From the NCBI GenBank assembly GCA_035711865.1, contig DASTBT010000129.1, positions 30,931 to 94,930 of the forward strand: a DNA stretch of 64,000 bases, in the 5' to 3' direction. Below the pieces are notes generated by a model. The model made no database searches. It was not told the DNA's origin and worked only from the letters and a program-made list of their open reading frames with translations. Below, in pieces: positions 43,001 to 51,030 of this stretch (positions are counted from its first letter, which is position 1; every line of letters starts with the position of its first letter). The stretch is from JAOUEA01 sp035711865 (GTDB taxonomy: Bacteria; Actinomycetota; UBA4738; HRBIN12). A program made the position numbers and the translations under genes.

Positions 43001-44845
43001 TACACGCCTCAGATCAAGCTGGTCTGCGCGTTCGACCATCGCCACGTGTTCATCGATCCGGACCCCGATCCGGCGTCGTCGTCCGCCGAGCGCCAGCGAT
43101 TGTTCTCGACGCCGGGTTCGACCTGGGCCGATTACGATCGGTCGTCGATGTCCGAAGGCGGCGACGTGCTCGATCGTGCCGCGAAGGCCGTCACCATCTC
43201 GGCTCGAGCACGTGCGGCGTTGGGCATCGCCGACGACGTGCCCGCGGAGATGACCCCGGCGGAGCTCATCCACCACGCGCTCCAGGCGCCCGTCGACCTG
43301 CTCTGGAACGGTGGCATCGGCACCTACGTCAAGGCGACCCGGGAGGGGCACACCGAGGTCGGTGACCGCGCGAACGATCAGGTGCGCGTGAACGGACAGG
43401 AAGTTCGAGCTCGGGTCGTGGGCGAAGGCGGGAACCTCGGGTTCACGCAGCGTGGGCGCATCGAGTACGCGAGAGCGGGCGGCCGCATCAACAACGACTT
43501 CATCGACAACTCCGCCGGTGTGGACACGTCGGACTACGAGGTCAACATCAAGATCCTGCTCGTGCTCGCGGTGCAACGTGGCGAGCTGACGATGGACGAG
43601 CGCAACGAACTGTTGCAGGCATGTGCGGACGATGTCGTGGCCCACGTGCTCTACGACAACTACCAGCAGGCGCAGATCCTCTCGCAAGAGATGGAGGTGA
43701 GCGCACAGCGCGTCGAGGCGTACGAGGACCTGATGCAGCAGCTGGAAGCCGGCGACGGCGAGCTCGAACGCGAGGTGGAGTTCCTGCCGGGGTCCGAGGA
43801 GATGGCCGAACGCCGTGCCGCTGGCGAGGGGCTCGTGCGCCCGGAGCTCGCGGTGCTGCTCGCCTACGCCAAGCGAGCTACATTCGAGGCGCTGATCGAG
43901 TCGGACCTGCCCGACTCACCGTATCTCGCCCAGGATCTCCGGACGTACTTCCCTGCCTCGATCGTCGAGCGGTTCGACCACCTGGTCGACGATCATCCGC
44001 TCCGGCGTGAGCTCGTGGCCACGATCCTCGCGAACGATGTCGTGAACTCCCAGGGCATCACGTTCGTCTCCCGCACGGTCACCGAGACGGGTGCGAGCGC
44101 CGCAGACGTGGTTCGGGCCTTCCGTATCGCCCGTGACGTGACCGGCGCGGTGCAGCGTTGGTCCGACGTCGAGGCGCTCGACGGCGTGATCGACCCCGCG
44201 ATCCAGAACGAGCTGATGACCGGGGTCGACTGGCTCGTGGAGACGACCTCGCGCTGGTACCTCGTGCATGCGAGCGGACGGGACCTCGCCGAGCCTGTCG
44301 AGGATGCACGAGCGTCGTTCGAGGAGCTCTCGGGGGTGATCGATCAGATCGGCCCCGAGGCGTGGCGCGAAGAGCACGAACACGAGGCTCGTCGATTGGA
44401 GGCCGAGGGCGTGCCGAGCCTCATCGCCCGGCGACATGCGTTCCAGGGTGAGCTCGTGCACGGGCCCGACATCATCACCGTTGCGCACGCCACCGGTCGC
44501 ACGGTGCTCGAGGTGTCTCGGGCGTTCTTCCTGCTGGGCGAGCGCCTGCAGCTCGATCGGCTCGAGAAGCAGGTCGAGTCGATGGAAGGGGGATCCCGGT
44601 GGCAACGGTGGGCCCTGCAGTCGATGGAAGACGACCTGTTCACGTTGCGTCGCACCCTGGCAGAGGTCGTGCTCGCCGAGTGCGGCGGCCTGCCGATCGA
44701 CGAGGCGGTGGAGAAGTTCATGGAGAGCCGGGACGACGCCGTCACCCGCTTGCAGCGGTTCCTGCGCAGCCTCGCGGTCGACGGGATGAACGACCTCGCC
44801 AAGCTCACCGTGGCGCTGCGGCAGATCCGGTCGTTGATCGGCTGA
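40013..44845 (+). CDS. gdhB: NAD-specific glutamate dehydrogenase, 180-kDa type
   Basis: This is a large glutamate dehydrogenase (1610 residues), oxidatively deaminating glutamate with NAD; this class usually works catabolically. The N-terminal ~700 residues contain ACT-like regulatory segments. The catalytic core is in the second half: ARGGIRWSDRKEDYRTEVLG, VKNAVIVPDGSKGGF, and the NAD-binding region around VVGEGGNLGFTQRGRIEYA. C-terminal helical part ends at 44845. GTG 40013 begins the protein (MDAHPEIAVVP). It is the longest gene in the window and appears monocistronic. The long opposite-strand open frame over it is an artefact of GC bias. Confidence 0.95.
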   Translation: MDAHPEIAVVPMPGEPPAVIPALLETIERGVEPERRDAITTFAKALLRRLSSDELEEAGVDALFGLVRSTFEFIDQRGTKASLVRVYDPTVESDGFETVGTVIQTNTDDSPFLVDSVQEELLARGMGVRRLLHPVVGTIRDDQGRIERVMSGRDASHRESVMHFEVDRPLSAAERGDLERRITTILHDVRLAVRDFEPMQERVRHMIELARTAAIRYPPQEVGEAIDFLEWLAELNFVLLGYREYELVDIDGRSRAGIRAVPGSGLGILSDVARSAFAEVTPLADLDEVVRARIEGGDLLVFSKTNAYSTVHRRARMDYIGVRIIDADGEITGEARLIGLFTSKAYMEPAAKTPLLHHKLEQIVAAEDLIPGSHDYKEAVELFESFPKDELFQASADELRGLVVGLLQLEKHGGIRVLVRRDLYGRSVSIVVALPRDRFNAALRKRLQQYFLEQFHGTSVDYHLSLGETESARIFFTVHVGSGTQIPEVPYERLEQGVERLARSWDDDLLDALVERVGPERAPTLAEEYSPRFPSYYKASDEWGLIVDDVLALEELRSSPEGFLVGIGNETKGERLTRVRLYKTGGKVDLSAFMPILEALGLRAVEEIPTQVVGEGKTYIHDFGVLDSRGAVLDLGKEAEHVAATIAAVWRGEAESDSLNRLVTLSDLDWQQVHVLRALRRYRMRVSSRFTEEYRNDAMAANPHIAAGIVDLFEAKFDPKRAASDEEIDEIRQSIHADLRDVDSLDQDNILRSLLGTVEAIVRTNAYLPERTSLSFKLRSARVPEMPKPHPLFEIFVYSPHMEAIHLRAGLIARGGIRWSDRKEDYRTEVLGLMKAQKVKNAVIVPDGSKGGFILRRTPTSREELEAEVSARYVMFMQGMLDITDNRVDGAVVHPEHVRIHDGEDSYLVVAADKGTARFSDTANAVSLDYGFWLGDAFASGGSQGYDHKALGITARGAWESVKRHFREIGIDVMAEPFTVVGIGDMSGDVFGNGMLYTPQIKLVCAFDHRHVFIDPDPDPASSSAERQRLFSTPGSTWADYDRSSMSEGGDVLDRAAKAVTISARARAALGIADDVPAEMTPAELIHHALQAPVDLLWNGGIGTYVKATREGHTEVGDRANDQVRVNGQEVRARVVGEGGNLGFTQRGRIEYARAGGRINNDFIDNSAGVDTSDYEVNIKILLVLAVQRGELTMDERNELLQACADDVVAHVLYDNYQQAQILSQEMEVSAQRVEAYEDLMQQLEAGDGELEREVEFLPGSEEMAERRAAGEGLVRPELAVLLAYAKRATFEALIESDLPDSPYLAQDLRTYFPASIVERFDHLVDDHPLRRELVATILANDVVNSQGITFVSRTVTETGASAADVVRAFRIARDVTGAVQRWSDVEALDGVIDPAIQNELMTGVDWLVETTSRWYLVHASGRDLAEPVEDARASFEELSGVIDQIGPEAWREEHEHEARRLEAEGVPSLIARRHAFQGELVHGPDIITVAHATGRTVLEVSRAFFLLGERLQLDRLEKQVESMEGGSRWQRWALQSMEDDLFTLRRTLAEVVLAECGGLPIDEAVEKFMESRDDAVTRLQRFLRSLAVDGMNDLAKLTVALRQIRSLIG

Positions 44846-44860
44846 GGCGGTCGGGCCCGG

Positions 44861-45313
44861 TCAGCCACCGTAGAACATCACGGTGACCCAGACGCGTCCG
44901 CCGCTCGGTTGCACCCCGATGCCCACCTTGGAGAAGCCCCCTCGAAGCACGTTGCCTCGATGCCCCGCGCTCCGCATGAACATCTTGTGCACGCGTTTGA
45001 CGGTTCCGGCCATGCCGACGTTCTCCCCCCAGACCGACGGATGCCAGCGCCGAACGACCCGGTAGAGGTTGGCGGTGTGGTACAGGGAATGCCGCTGAGC
45101 CATGCGCCGGGAATGGGCGAGGGCGCTCCTCGACAGGCGCCAATTCAGGTCGAGCGGCCGGAGCCCGTTGTTGCGACGAGCGGCGTTGGTGAGCGCGTGG
45201 AGCTTGCGCCGCATCTCTTTGGAGCCGGAGGCCGCCAGCGAGGTCATCGGGACGGCCGCCACGAGCACGGCGGCGAGCAAGACGCCGATCAAGATCTTCT
45301 TCGCACCCCTCAT
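44861..45313 (-). CDS. Secreted CAP/SCP-domain protein
   Basis: This 150-residue protein has a signal peptide (ILIGVLLAAVLVAAVP, then MTSLAAS) and a CAP domain: NAARRNNGLRPLDLNWRL, HSLYHTAN, WGENVG, FMRSAGHRGNVL and VWVTVMFYGG. The catalytic-like His of the CAP cavity are in HSLYH and SAGH. Function of bacterial CAP proteins is unsettled (proteolysis, lipid binding, Ca). The ATG at 45313 is preceded by a 150-bp region with two palindromes. Confidence 0.85.
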   Translation of the reverse strand: MRGAKKILIGVLLAAVLVAAVPMTSLAASGSKEMRRKLHALTNAARRNNGLRPLDLNWRLSRSALAHSRRMAQRHSLYHTANLYRVVRRWHPSVWGENVGMAGTVKRVHKMFMRSAGHRGNVLRGGFSKVGIGVQPSGGRVWVTVMFYGG

Positions 45314-45375
45314 GCGATCCGCCGACCCTAGCGAGCCTCGGCTCCGCCGTCCAACGCTGGCCGTTCCCTGGAGGT

Positions 45376-45401
45376 GAAACGTTTCGCCCAGGTCCCCTGG
45401 G
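45376..45401. promoter_or_regulatory. Two adjacent palindromes upstream of the CAP gene
   Basis: GAAACGTTTC (45376-45385) is a perfect 10-bp palindrome, and CCCAGG-N3-CCTGGG (45387-45401) follows immediately. Both lie 60-90 bp upstream of the CAP ATG and downstream of the MBL gene, so they may be operators of the CAP gene or a terminator for MBL. No regulator was matched to them. Confidence 0.4.
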
Positions 45402-45463
45402 TGGCAGACGGAACCGTTTTCGCAGAAAATCCGGCCTGGAAGCTCGGTTCCGGCGCCTTCCCG

Positions 45464-46333
45464 TCAGCCCGGCAACCAGGTCGCGAGTCCCTCGTCGCCG
45501 ATGTGGGCGCGCCCGAAGGGTCGAGGGAAGTGGGTCAGAGCCAGCATCGTGCTCGTGTCCGAGAGCGCCTCGGCGAGCACCGAACGCCGGGTCTGGGCCG
45601 CCTGGTCGGGGGCCGCGTCGGTCGCGGAGCGCCACTCCGGGTGGGGGAGCTGGATCGGGTGGTTGAACGTGTCGGCCGCGATGATCGCTCGCGCGCGGCC
45701 CGACGACAGCCGCACGATCTGATGTCCCGGCGTGTGGCCGGGGGCGAGCCGTACCTCGACGCCGTCGCCGAGCGGATGATCGCCGTCGAGCAGGGTGAGC
45801 AGGCCGGCGCGTTCGATCGGCCGGAGCAGCAGTGACTCGATCATCCGGTCTTCCTCCTCGTCGCGCGCCAGCTCCGCCTGCCACTCGCGGTCGGCCCGTT
45901 GAACGAGGTGGTTCGCGTTCGGGAACGCCGGCACCGCGACGCCGTCCGCGAACACGACCGTGCCCCCGAGGTGATCGTCGTGGACGTGCGTGAGCACCAC
46001 CGTGTCGATCGAGTCCGGCCGGGTGCCGGTCTCCGCGAGCGCGTCGAGCAGTCGTCCCGGGGCGCCGAACCACTCCGGTCCGGGGGCGCCCGTCCGGCCG
46101 ACCCCGGTGTCCACCAGCATCACGCCGCCGGGATGTCGGACCAGCCAGGCCCGGACGTGCAGGCGCCACCTCCCTGCCTCACCCACCAGCTCCGGGAAGC
46201 GCTCAGAGGACGCCCCGAGCGCGTCTGGCGGCACGTCGGGGAACGAATCGGCGAGCGAGGTCCGCAACACCCGTACGCCGTCCAGCAGGGCCGTGACCTC
46301 GATGTCGCCCACGGTGAGCGAGGTCGTGAGCAT
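45464..46333 (-). CDS. MBL-fold metallohydrolase
   Basis: This 289-residue protein has the metallo-beta-lactamase fold with the di-zinc motif THVHDDHLGG (HxHxDH), a further His in LAPGHTPGHQIV and an Asp/His pair in AADTFNHPIQ. The subgroup resembles N-acyl homoserine lactonase/glyoxalase II-like enzymes of unassigned substrate, with ~50 extra N-terminal residues forming the first sheet. Start ATG 46333. It is divergent from the LppM-like lipoprotein gene. Confidence 0.88.
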   Translation of the reverse strand: MLTTSLTVGDIEVTALLDGVRVLRTSLADSFPDVPPDALGASSERFPELVGEAGRWRLHVRAWLVRHPGGVMLVDTGVGRTGAPGPEWFGAPGRLLDALAETGTRPDSIDTVVLTHVHDDHLGGTVVFADGVAVPAFPNANHLVQRADREWQAELARDEEEDRMIESLLLRPIERAGLLTLLDGDHPLGDGVEVRLAPGHTPGHQIVRLSSGRARAIIAADTFNHPIQLPHPEWRSATDAAPDQAAQTRRSVLAEALSDTSTMLALTHFPRPFGRAHIGDEGLATWLPG

Positions 46334-46435
46334 CGGACGTGGATTCTAGAGCTGCGTCCTGTCTCGTGCCGGTCGCCGGTCCGTGAGACCTCGCCGGTCG
46401 GCGAGTAGGCTTCCCGACAAAGATCTGGAGGAACG

Positions 46436-47287
46436 ATGCCTTCCGCACGAGCATGGATCCGGAGCCTCGCGACGTTCACGGGATCGATCCTGCTGCTCGC
46501 CGGATGCCTGAAGCTCGACATGGCGATCACGCTCTCTCCCGACGACACCGTCGACGGCGAGATCGTGTTCGCGGTCAACAAGGAGCTGCTCGAGCTGACC
46601 GGTCAGAACATCGACGACATGCTCGGCGACACGGCCGTGCCCGACGACGTCGAGGGAGCGACCACCGAACCGTACGAGGACGATCGGTTCGTCGGTACCC
46701 GCGTCGTCTTCGAGGACGTGGCTCTCGAGGACATGCAGGAGAACTCCGCCCCGGACTCGCTCTCGATCGAGCGGGTCGGCGACACGTACGAGGTCAGCGG
46801 CGTGATGGATCTCGGGACCGAGGATGCCGAGCTCGAGGGGAACCCGTTCGAGGACCAGATCGCCGAGGCGTTCGACACGGCCGAGCTCCGCATCGCGATC
46901 ACGTTCCCGGGCGAGGTGCTCGAAACGAACGGCCGGGTCGACGGAACGACCGTCACGTGGGAGCCGGTGTTCGGCGAGCGGGCGGAGTTCACCGCGGTGG
47001 CGTCGGCTTCGGGCGACGGCCCCGAGGGCGGGGACGCGGGCACCGAGGCCTCCGGATCCTCGGGGAGCTCGTCGGGCAGCAACGCGCTGCTCTACTCCAT
47101 CCTCGGGTTGATCGCGGTGGCCGTCGTCGTCGGAGTGTTCCTGATGATGCGGCGTCGCGGCGACGGGGCGGCTGCTTCCGCAGACGGCACGACCGTTCCG
47201 GCGGATCGGGACGCGGCCCCCCCACCGGATGTGCCCCCCGCGCCGGCGCCGCCGACCGCGCCACCGGGCGAAGGCTCGGGTGGCTAG
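46436..47287 (+). CDS. LppM-like membrane lipoprotein
   Basis: This 283-residue protein begins with a lipoprotein signal (SILLLAGC; Cys at ~24), has an LppM-type domain (KLDMAITLSPDDTVDGEIVF, beta-rich, residues ~25-200), a Ser/Gly linker, a TM helix (LLYSILGLIAVAVVVGVFLM) and a Pro-rich cytoplasmic-type tail. A lipidated N-terminus plus a C-terminal TM helix means it would be anchored at both ends. LppM in mycobacteria is involved in envelope function and host interaction; here function is unknown. TAGGCT at 46406-46411 is the -10, and GGAGGAAC precedes the ATG. Confidence 0.8.
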   Translation: MPSARAWIRSLATFTGSILLLAGCLKLDMAITLSPDDTVDGEIVFAVNKELLELTGQNIDDMLGDTAVPDDVEGATTEPYEDDRFVGTRVVFEDVALEDMQENSAPDSLSIERVGDTYEVSGVMDLGTEDAELEGNPFEDQIAEAFDTAELRIAITFPGEVLETNGRVDGTTVTWEPVFGERAEFTAVASASGDGPEGGDAGTEASGSSGSSSGSNALLYSILGLIAVAVVVGVFLMMRRRGDGAAASADGTTVPADRDAAPPPDVPPAPAPPTAPPGEGSGG

Positions 47288-47368
47288 ACGTCGCCGTCCG
47301 GTGGAGGTCGCGGGGCCGGCGTGAGACTACGATAGCGCGCTCACGCACTCGGATCTGAAGGGAGTCCC

Positions 47369-49648
47369 GTGGCAGCCATCGACACCGCCCCGCCACCCTC
47401 CGGGTTCCTGCGCTCGGACGGGAAGGAGAAGGTCACGGGCGCCGGCCGGTACACGGCCGACCTCACGCTCACCGGCCAGGCGATCGCGAAGTTCCGCTAC
47501 GCGGACCATCCGCACGCGCGCATCACGCGGCTCGACACCTCGAAGGCTCGCGCGCTGCCCGGCGTCGTCGCCGTCGTCACCCAGGACGACCTGCCCGACG
47601 TGCGCTTCGGCGGGCTCGTGCAGGACCGCACGCTCTTCGCCAGGGACGTCGTCCGGTTCGAGGGAGAGATCGTGGCCGGCGTCGCGGCGCTCACCGAGGA
47701 GATCGCGGTCGAGGCCGCGGGCCTGATCGAGGTCGACTACGAGCCGTTGCCGGCGGTGAGCGACTTCTCCGCGGCCATGGAAGCGGACGCGCCCGTGATC
47801 CATCCCGATCTCGCCTCGTACGAGAAGGACGAGAACGTCGTCGCCGACGGGAACACGATGGCCTACTCGACGATCGTCAAAGGCGATGCCGACGCGGCCA
47901 TGGCCGAAGCCGAGGTCGTCGTGCGGGGCCGCTACGTCTCTGATGCCTCGCAAGGCGTTCCGATCGAGCCCCGGGCCGTGGTCGCCGAGTGGCGGGGCGA
48001 CGAGGTCACGATCTGGTCTTCGACTCAGGTGCCCTATGCGGCGCGCGAAGGCGTGGCCCACACGCTGCAGGTGCCCGAGGCGAACATCCGCATCGTGGTC
48101 CCGCTGCTCGGCGGGGGGTTCGGTGCGAAGTGTGATCTGCACTTCGAGGCTCAGGTGGCCGCACTCGCGCGCGCCGCCCGTCGCCCGGTGAAGCTCGTCT
48201 TCAACCGGCGCGAGGAGTTCACGGCGATCGCGCAGCGGCGCGAGGGCATCGTGATGGAGTTCGAGACCGGCGTGACGCGCGAGGGACGGCTCGTGTCCAG
48301 GCGGGTGAAGCTGGTGCTCGACAAGGGCGCCTACTGCGGCGAGGGAGGCTTCCTCGGCCAGATGGCCGCGATGCACGCGTGCGGTCCCTACGTGATCGAT
48401 CACATCTCCGTCGAGGCGTTCCTCAACTACACGAACAACCAGCCGTCTGGCTCGGTTCGCGCGCCGACCGCCCCACAGGTCTGCTGGGGGCTCGAGCAGC
48501 ACATGGACGAGGTGGCGCGGGCGATCGAGATGGACCCGGTGGAGCTGCGCCGGCGCACGCTGATCGAGGAAGGCGCCGAGGGACCGACCCGGCAGGTCTT
48601 CGATGAGATCGGCATGAAGCAGACCCTCGAGCGCGCGGTGGAGATGATCGGCTACGGCCGCCAGCTGCCCGACGACGAGGCGATCGGTGTTGCGGTCGGA
48701 TGGTGGCCCTCGGGCGCGGCCCCGTCGGGGGCGTACGTGCACATCAACGGCGACGGCTCCGGCACGATCGTCACCGGTGCCCAGGAGAACGGCAGCGGCG
48801 CCGTGATGGCGATGCCGATGTTCGTCGCCGAGGAGCTCGGCATGCGGCCCGAGGATCTCACGATCCTGTACCAGGACACCGCCGCCGCGAACTGGGACAT
48901 GGGCTCGTGCGGTTCGCAGACGACGTTCAACAGCGGCCGCGCGGTCCTCGCCGCCGCGGCCGACGTACGGGAGCAGTTGCTCGACGCGGCGGCCGACGAG
49001 CTCGAGGCCGACCGTGAGGACCTGGAGCTCGTCGACGGCGCCGTGCGTGTGAAGGGGTCGCCGGACCGTTCGGTCACGATCGGCGAGCTCGCCGGGGCCG
49101 GCACGATCCACGGGAAGGGTTCGGGGGAGGTGCCCGACGCCCCCGAAGGCGACACGGGCGGCTGCGTCGGCCGGTTCGGCAACGAGACGTTCCTCGCGCC
49201 TCAGCTCATCACCCAGGCGGCGCATGTGAAGGTCGACCGCGCGACCGGCGTCGTTCGCGTCCTCAAGGTCGTTGCCGCACACGACTCGGGCATGATCCTC
49301 AACCGTGCCGGCGCCGACGGGCAGGTGACCGGCGGGGTCGTGATGGGGGTCGGGCTCGCGCTCAGCGAGGGTACGCAGCTCGATGAGGAGGGCCGACAGC
49401 GCAATCCGGCACTGCTCGATTACAAGCTCGTGACCTGCGCCGATGCGCCCGAGATCGAGGTCGATTGGATCCAGATCCCGGCCAAGGATGCCGGTCCGCG
49501 AGGGTCCAAGGGCGTCGGCGAACCCCCTCAGGTGCCCACGGCCGGCGCGATCGCCAACGCGATCGCCAGGGTGGTAGGAACCCAGGTTCGGCAGATGCCG
49601 ATGACCCCCGAGCGGGTCTGGGCGGCGGCAAGGGAGGTGGGGGCGTGA
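47369..49648 (+). CDS. Molybdenum hydroxylase, large (molybdopterin) subunit
   Basis: This is a xanthine-dehydrogenase-family large subunit (759 residues). Conserved features: VPLLGGGFGAKCD, RREEFTAIAQRR, NYTNNQPSGSVRAPTAPQV and the active-site Glu in GSKGVGEPPQVPT. The carbon-monoxide dehydrogenase signature AYxCSFR is absent, so it is not form-I CODH; the substrate could be a purine, aldehyde or aromatic acyl-CoA. GTG 47369 starts it, with TACGAT at 47328-47333 as -10. It is followed by the FAD and [2Fe-2S] subunits in a tight operon. Confidence 0.9.
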   Translation: MAAIDTAPPPSGFLRSDGKEKVTGAGRYTADLTLTGQAIAKFRYADHPHARITRLDTSKARALPGVVAVVTQDDLPDVRFGGLVQDRTLFARDVVRFEGEIVAGVAALTEEIAVEAAGLIEVDYEPLPAVSDFSAAMEADAPVIHPDLASYEKDENVVADGNTMAYSTIVKGDADAAMAEAEVVVRGRYVSDASQGVPIEPRAVVAEWRGDEVTIWSSTQVPYAAREGVAHTLQVPEANIRIVVPLLGGGFGAKCDLHFEAQVAALARAARRPVKLVFNRREEFTAIAQRREGIVMEFETGVTREGRLVSRRVKLVLDKGAYCGEGGFLGQMAAMHACGPYVIDHISVEAFLNYTNNQPSGSVRAPTAPQVCWGLEQHMDEVARAIEMDPVELRRRTLIEEGAEGPTRQVFDEIGMKQTLERAVEMIGYGRQLPDDEAIGVAVGWWPSGAAPSGAYVHINGDGSGTIVTGAQENGSGAVMAMPMFVAEELGMRPEDLTILYQDTAAANWDMGSCGSQTTFNSGRAVLAAAADVREQLLDAAADELEADREDLELVDGAVRVKGSPDRSVTIGELAGAGTIHGKGSGEVPDAPEGDTGGCVGRFGNETFLAPQLITQAAHVKVDRATGVVRVLKVVAAHDSGMILNRAGADGQVTGGVVMGVGLALSEGTQLDEEGRQRNPALLDYKLVTCADAPEIEVDWIQIPAKDAGPRGSKGVGEPPQVPTAGAIANAIARVVGTQVRQMPMTPERVWAAAREVGA

Positions 49649-50541
49649 CGCGGTCGTTCACCTCGGCCACGACCCTCGACGAGGCGTTCGCGGCGATCGG
49701 GGCCGGAGCCCGCCCGGTCGCCGGCGGCACGGACCTGGTCGTCGGGGCGCGACAGGGCAAGGCACCGCTTCCCGACGCGATCGTCGCGATCGACCGCATC
49801 GAGGAGCTGCAGGAGTTCGACGACACCGGTGGCGGTCTGCGTGTCGGAGCGCTCGCCACGCACGGCGCGATCGTGGCGAGCGAGGCCGTCCGTTCCCGCT
49901 ACACGGCGCTCGCCGACGCCTCGGCGATCGTCGGATCGCACGCGACCCGGGCCAACGGCACGATCGGCGGGAACGTGATGAACGCGTCGCCCGCGATGGA
50001 CACCGGCGGCCCGCTGCTCTGCTTCGACGCGACCGTCACGCTGCGGACGTCGTCGGGGGAGCGCTCGGTGCCGGTCGGCGAGCTGTGGACCGGCCCGGGC
50101 GAGACGACCGCCGGCCCGGGCGAGCTGCTCGTCGCGATCGAGCTGCCCGCTCCCGCGCCCGGCACAGGCTCTGCATACGTCCGCTTGGAGTACCGGCGGC
50201 AGATGGAGATCGCGGTCGTCGGCGCGACGGCCGTCGTGACCGTCGACGGCGACTCGGTGTCCGACGCGTGCATCGCGATCACCGCGCTCGCCCCCACGAT
50301 CCGCCGGGTCGAGGACGCCGAGCAGGCGCTCGCCGGCAGCGACGGGGGCGAGGGTGCGATCGCCGACGCGGCCCACGCGACGGCCGCGGGCTCGGCGCCG
50401 ATCAGCGACGTCCGCGCCTCGGCGGACTATCGGACCGCGATGGCCGAGGTCGTCGCCCGCCGCGCGATCGCCGCCGCGATCGCCCGGGCGCGAGGCGGCG
50501 ACGTTCCCGTTCCGGCGAGCGACGCGCTCTACGGCACCTGA
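49645..50541 (+). CDS. Molybdenum hydroxylase, FAD-binding subunit
   Basis: This 298-residue FAD subunit of the CoxM/HcrB type shows the two FAD motifs PVAGGTDLVVGARQGK and TIGGNVMNASPAMDTGG, then a C-terminal CO-dehydrogenase-flavoprotein-like domain (RLEYRRQMEIAVVGATAVV). GTG 49645 overlaps the large-subunit stop (GTGA). No insertion suggesting an extra Fe-S cluster was seen. It passes electrons from the Fe-S clusters to an acceptor not identified here. Confidence 0.92.
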   Translation: MTRSFTSATTLDEAFAAIGAGARPVAGGTDLVVGARQGKAPLPDAIVAIDRIEELQEFDDTGGGLRVGALATHGAIVASEAVRSRYTALADASAIVGSHATRANGTIGGNVMNASPAMDTGGPLLCFDATVTLRTSSGERSVPVGELWTGPGETTAGPGELLVAIELPAPAPGTGSAYVRLEYRRQMEIAVVGATAVVTVDGDSVSDACIAITALAPTIRRVEDAEQALAGSDGGEGAIADAAHATAAGSAPISDVRASADYRTAMAEVVARRAIAAAIARARGGDVPVPASDALYGT

Positions 50542-50551
50542 GGAGGATCCG

Positions 50552-51022
50552 ATGAAGACCAGCGCGACGTTGCGTGTGAACGGACACGACTTCCCGGTCG
50601 AGATCGACCCGCACCTCAGCCTGCTCAAGGCGGTGCGTGACGAGATCGGCCTGACCGGCGCGAAGGAGGGCTGCGACGACTCCGAGTGCGGCGCCTGCAT
50701 GATGCTGCTGGACGGCAAGCCCGTGAACTCCTGTTCCTACCTGGCCCTGCAGGCGGAGGGTCGGGAGGTCACGACGGTCGAGGGCCTCTCCGAGGCCGAC
50801 CGGCTCGCCCCCCTGCAGCGAGCCTTCCTCGAGGAGAACGGCGTGCAGTGTGGGTTCTGCACCCCGGGCATGCTGGTCTCGGCGACCGCGCTGCTGCGTT
50901 CAGATCCGGACCCGAGTGAGGACGATGTGCGGATCGCGCTCGCCGGGAACCTCTGTCGGTGCACGGGCTACGGCGGCATCGTGCGCGCCGTGCGCTCGGT
51001 GGCGGCGGGCGCGGGCGGCTGA
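50552..51022 (+). CDS. Molybdenum hydroxylase, [2Fe-2S] subunit
   Basis: This 156-residue small subunit has two clusters: the plant-type site GCDDSECGACMMLLDGK (C-x5-C-x2-C, with the fourth Cys in NSCSYLAL) and the second in QCGFCTPGM plus NLCRCTGYGG. It has the normal length for CoxS/XdhC-like proteins. AGGAGG at 50540-50546 precedes ATG 50552. It ends the operon, converging with the regulator eight bases away. Confidence 0.94.
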   Translation: MKTSATLRVNGHDFPVEIDPHLSLLKAVRDEIGLTGAKEGCDDSECGACMMLLDGKPVNSCSYLALQAEGREVTTVEGLSEADRLAPLQRAFLEENGVQCGFCTPGMLVSATALLRSDPDPSEDDVRIALAGNLCRCTGYGGIVRAVRSVAAGAGG

Positions 51023-51030
51023 CCGCCCGC

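Noticed and set aside
38930..43687. Very long minus-strand open frame over the glutamate dehydrogenase gene
   Set aside because: The plus strand encodes a complete NAD-GDH with conserved motifs. The opposite frame is Arg/Val/Leu-rich without a domain, an effect of third-position GC.
47369..49648. Annotation as carbon monoxide dehydrogenase large subunit
   Set aside because: The AYxCSFR active-site loop is missing and the corresponding segment reads GSVRAPTAPQV, so CO oxidation is not supported.
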